This document shows positions 15,984 to 17,434 of a DNA stretch of 17,434 nt, piece by piece. Under the pieces are notes generated by a model, which searched no databases, was not told where the DNA came from, and saw only the letters and a program-made list of their open reading frames with translations. A program made the position numbers and the translations under genes. The stretch is from contig JAAAIG010000807.1 of NCBI GenBank assembly GCA_015852425.1, forward strand, positions 1 to 17,434, given 5' to 3'. Origin of the DNA: Gryganskiella cystojenkinii (lineage: Eukaryota > Mortierellomycota > Mortierellomycetes > Mortierellales > Mortierellaceae). How positions within the stretch are numbered: position 1 is the first letter of the stretch; the number at the start of each line of letters is the position of its first letter.

Positions 15984-17434
15984 TGAAATTGCAACGACAT
16001 GCCATAATGTCATTTTTGACAATTCTAATGACTTCTATTTCTTGAAGAATCTGAAATCCATTCAATCCGATCGAGCTGTCGAATAGCTCCAAAGTTCTCA
16101 ACGTTGCGTTGATCTTGAGTGCCTCCGCCAGCGCCTGAGCTCCACTGTCTATAATCGAGTTCCCCCCAAAATACAAAGCAGTCAGCGTCGAGTTGGTCTT
16201 GAGTGTCTCAGCCAGGGCCTGTGCTCCATCGTCTCTGATGTTGTTGTTGAACAAGCTCAGAATGGCCAGAGTCGAGTTGGTTTTGAGTGCCTCAGCCAGC
16301 GCCTGTGCTCCGCTGTCTCCAATCGAGTTCCCCCCAAAATAAAAAGTAGTCAGCGTTGAGTTGTTCTTAAGTGCTTCGGCCAGTGCCCGAGTTCCGTGGT
16401 CTCCGATCGAACTGTACTCCAAGTCCAAAGTGGTCAAGGTTGAGTTGATCTTGAGTGCCTTAGCCAGTGCCTGTGCTCCGATGTCTCCGATCACAGTCTC
16501 GACCCAACCGGAGGACCCCAAGGATAAAGTGGTCAAAGTTGAGTTGGTCTTAAGCATCTCAGCCAGCGCCTGAGCTCCATTAGCTCCAATGTTGTTGCTG
16601 CACAAGTTCAAACTAGCGAGGGTCGAGTTGGACTTGAGTACCTCGGCCAGAGCCTGTGCTCCATTGTCTCTGATGTCGTTGTTGAACAAGTTCAAACTAT
16701 CAAGAGTCAAGTTGGTCTTGAGTACCTTTGCCAGCGCCTGTGCTCCATTGTCTCCGATGATGTTGTTGGACAAGTTCAAAGTAGCAAGAGTCGAGGTGGT
16801 CTTGAGTGCCTCAGATAACGCTTGAACTCCACTGTCTAGGACCGAGGTGGACCCCAAGTCCAAAGTGGTGAGAGTCGAGTTGGTTTTGAGTGCCTCAGAC
16901 AACGCCTGAGCTCCGTTAGGCCCAATCAAGTTGGAATCTAAGACCAAAGTGGTCAGAGTCGAGTTGGTCTTGAGTGCCTCAGCTAGTGCCTGGGCTCCAT
17001 CATAGCTGATCCAGTCGTTCTGCAAGTTCAGAGTAATCAAAGTCGTGTTAATCTTGAGAGCCTCAGACAGTACATGAGCTCCGTGGTCTCCGATCGAGCT
17101 GTACTTGAAGTTCAAAGTGGCCAGAATCGAGTTGGTCTTGAGAGTCTCCGAAAGCATCTGAGTTGCGTTGAATGCGTTTTTATCCCAAAAGTCAGAAGTA
17201 GTCAGAACCGAGTTGGCCATGACGCGAGGAACCACTTCGTCTAGTTCGTATGGTGATGCCAGCTTTTCATATTGAATCGTAAGGTGTCGTATAAAGTGCT
17301 TGTTTCTAGCGAAAGATTCCGTGCTAGGGCCATATGCCGACAAGACGACAGAGCTGTAGAGTGGCGGTGTAAATGAGTAGTTCCAATCCTGACTCACACA
17401 CGCACAGGCTGCGAGGTCTTTGAGGCTAAGGCTA
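15979..17434 (-). CDS. F-box / leucine-rich-repeat protein (RNI-like), 5' end outside the window
   Basis: This is likely a substrate receptor of an SCF-type ubiquitin ligase. The reading frame is open to the right edge, so the N-terminus and start codon are missing; no ATG start is visible. The first visible residues, SLSLKDLAACACVSQDWN followed by YSFTPPLYSSVVLS, match the second half of an F-box. A linker of about 70 residues leads to a degenerate repeat, 12 full LRR units of the pattern IGDxGAQALAEALKTNSTLTTLxL (28 residues each, the seventh with a 5-residue insert) and a divergent terminal unit. The IGDxGAxxLAxxL spacing is the ribonuclease-inhibitor class. There is no intron in the visible part and no frameshift. 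Similar F-box/LRR proteins form large families in Mortierella-like fungi (from memory). The target is unknown. Confidence 0.82.
   Translation of the reverse strand, partial: SLSLKDLAACACVSQDWNYSFTPPLYSSVVLSAYGPSTESFARNKHFIRHLTIQYEKLASPYELDEVVPRVMANSVLTTSDFWDKNAFNATQMLSETLKTNSILATLNFKYSSIGDHGAHVLSEALKINTTLITLNLQNDWISYDGAQALAEALKTNSTLTTLVLDSNLIGPNGAQALSEALKTNSTLTTLDLGSTSVLDSGVQALSEALKTTSTLATLNLSNNIIGDNGAQALAKVLKTNLTLDSLNLFNNDIRDNGAQALAEVLKSNSTLASLNLCSNNIGANGAQALAEMLKTNSTLTTLSLGSSGWVETVIGDIGAQALAKALKINSTLTTLDLEYSSIGDHGTRALAEALKNNSTLTTFYFGGNSIGDSGAQALAEALKTNSTLAILSLFNNNIRDDGAQALAETLKTNSTLTALYFGGNSIIDSGAQALAEALKINATLRTLELFDSSIGLNGFQILQEIEVIRIVKNDIMACRCNFK
16072..17094 (-). repeat. Tandem 84-bp repeat array encoding the LRRs
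   Basis: Twelve units repeat with an 84-bp period (28 codons); one (16492-16590) is 99 bp long. Identity is visible at DNA level, not only protein level. For example AATCGAGTTCCCCCCAAAAT occurs at 16153 and again at 16321, exactly 168 bp apart, so units 9-10 and 11-12 look like copies of a two-unit block. Confidence 0.85.

Noticed and set aside
16072..17094. An 84-bp tandem array, considered as a satellite or CRISPR-like repeat
   Set aside because: The period equals one 28-residue LRR unit and the frame stays open throughout. It is a coding repeat, with no spacer structure.

Overview
The window looks like nuclear DNA from a filamentous fungus, most likely early-diverging (Mortierella-like Mucoromycota). 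The evidence is compact genes with short GT-AG introns of about 75-135 nt, pyrimidine-rich intergenic DNA, a fungal GT71 mannosyltransferase, a fungal-type Spt20 SAGA subunit, and an F-box protein with ribonuclease-inhibitor-type leucine-rich repeats of a sort that is abundant in Mortierella genomes. The lineage is inferred; no marker gene fixes it.

Layout, left to right. (1) 334-3193, plus strand: an unrecognised low-complexity, probably nuclear protein with a coiled-coil C-terminal segment. Two places in its splicing are unclear. (2) 4102-10750, plus strand: the Spt20 homologue, resolved here into 12 exons. The conserved SAGA domain is cut into nine small exons, including a 16-nt microexon, and is followed by a very long Gln/Ala/Asn-rich tail for a predicted 1867 residues. 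(3) 11371-13245, plus strand: a single-exon type II membrane protein of the Mnn1/GT71 mannosyltransferase family with a DSD motif. (4) 13458-15292, minus strand: a mitochondrial YchF/Obg-like ATPase (YLF2-like) in four exons, convergent with gene 3. (5) 15979-17434, minus strand: an F-box/LRR protein cut by the right edge of the window. Its body is 12 full LRR units with a basic DNA period of 84 bp. A 191-bp inverted-repeat element resembling a Tc1/mariner MITE lies between genes 4 and 5.

The genes do not form a pathway. Genes 1 and 2 may both act in transcription (gene 2 by homology, gene 1 only from composition). Gene 3 acts in Golgi glycosylation, gene 4 in mitochondria, and gene 5 probably as an SCF ubiquitin-ligase substrate receptor. 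I found no tRNA, rRNA, CRISPR array or intact transposon, and no convincing new multi-gene system. The most notable signals are the enlarged Spt20 tail with an internal 63-nt duplication, the modular 84-bp LRR array, the MITE-like element, and the unresolved splicing and identity of gene 1.
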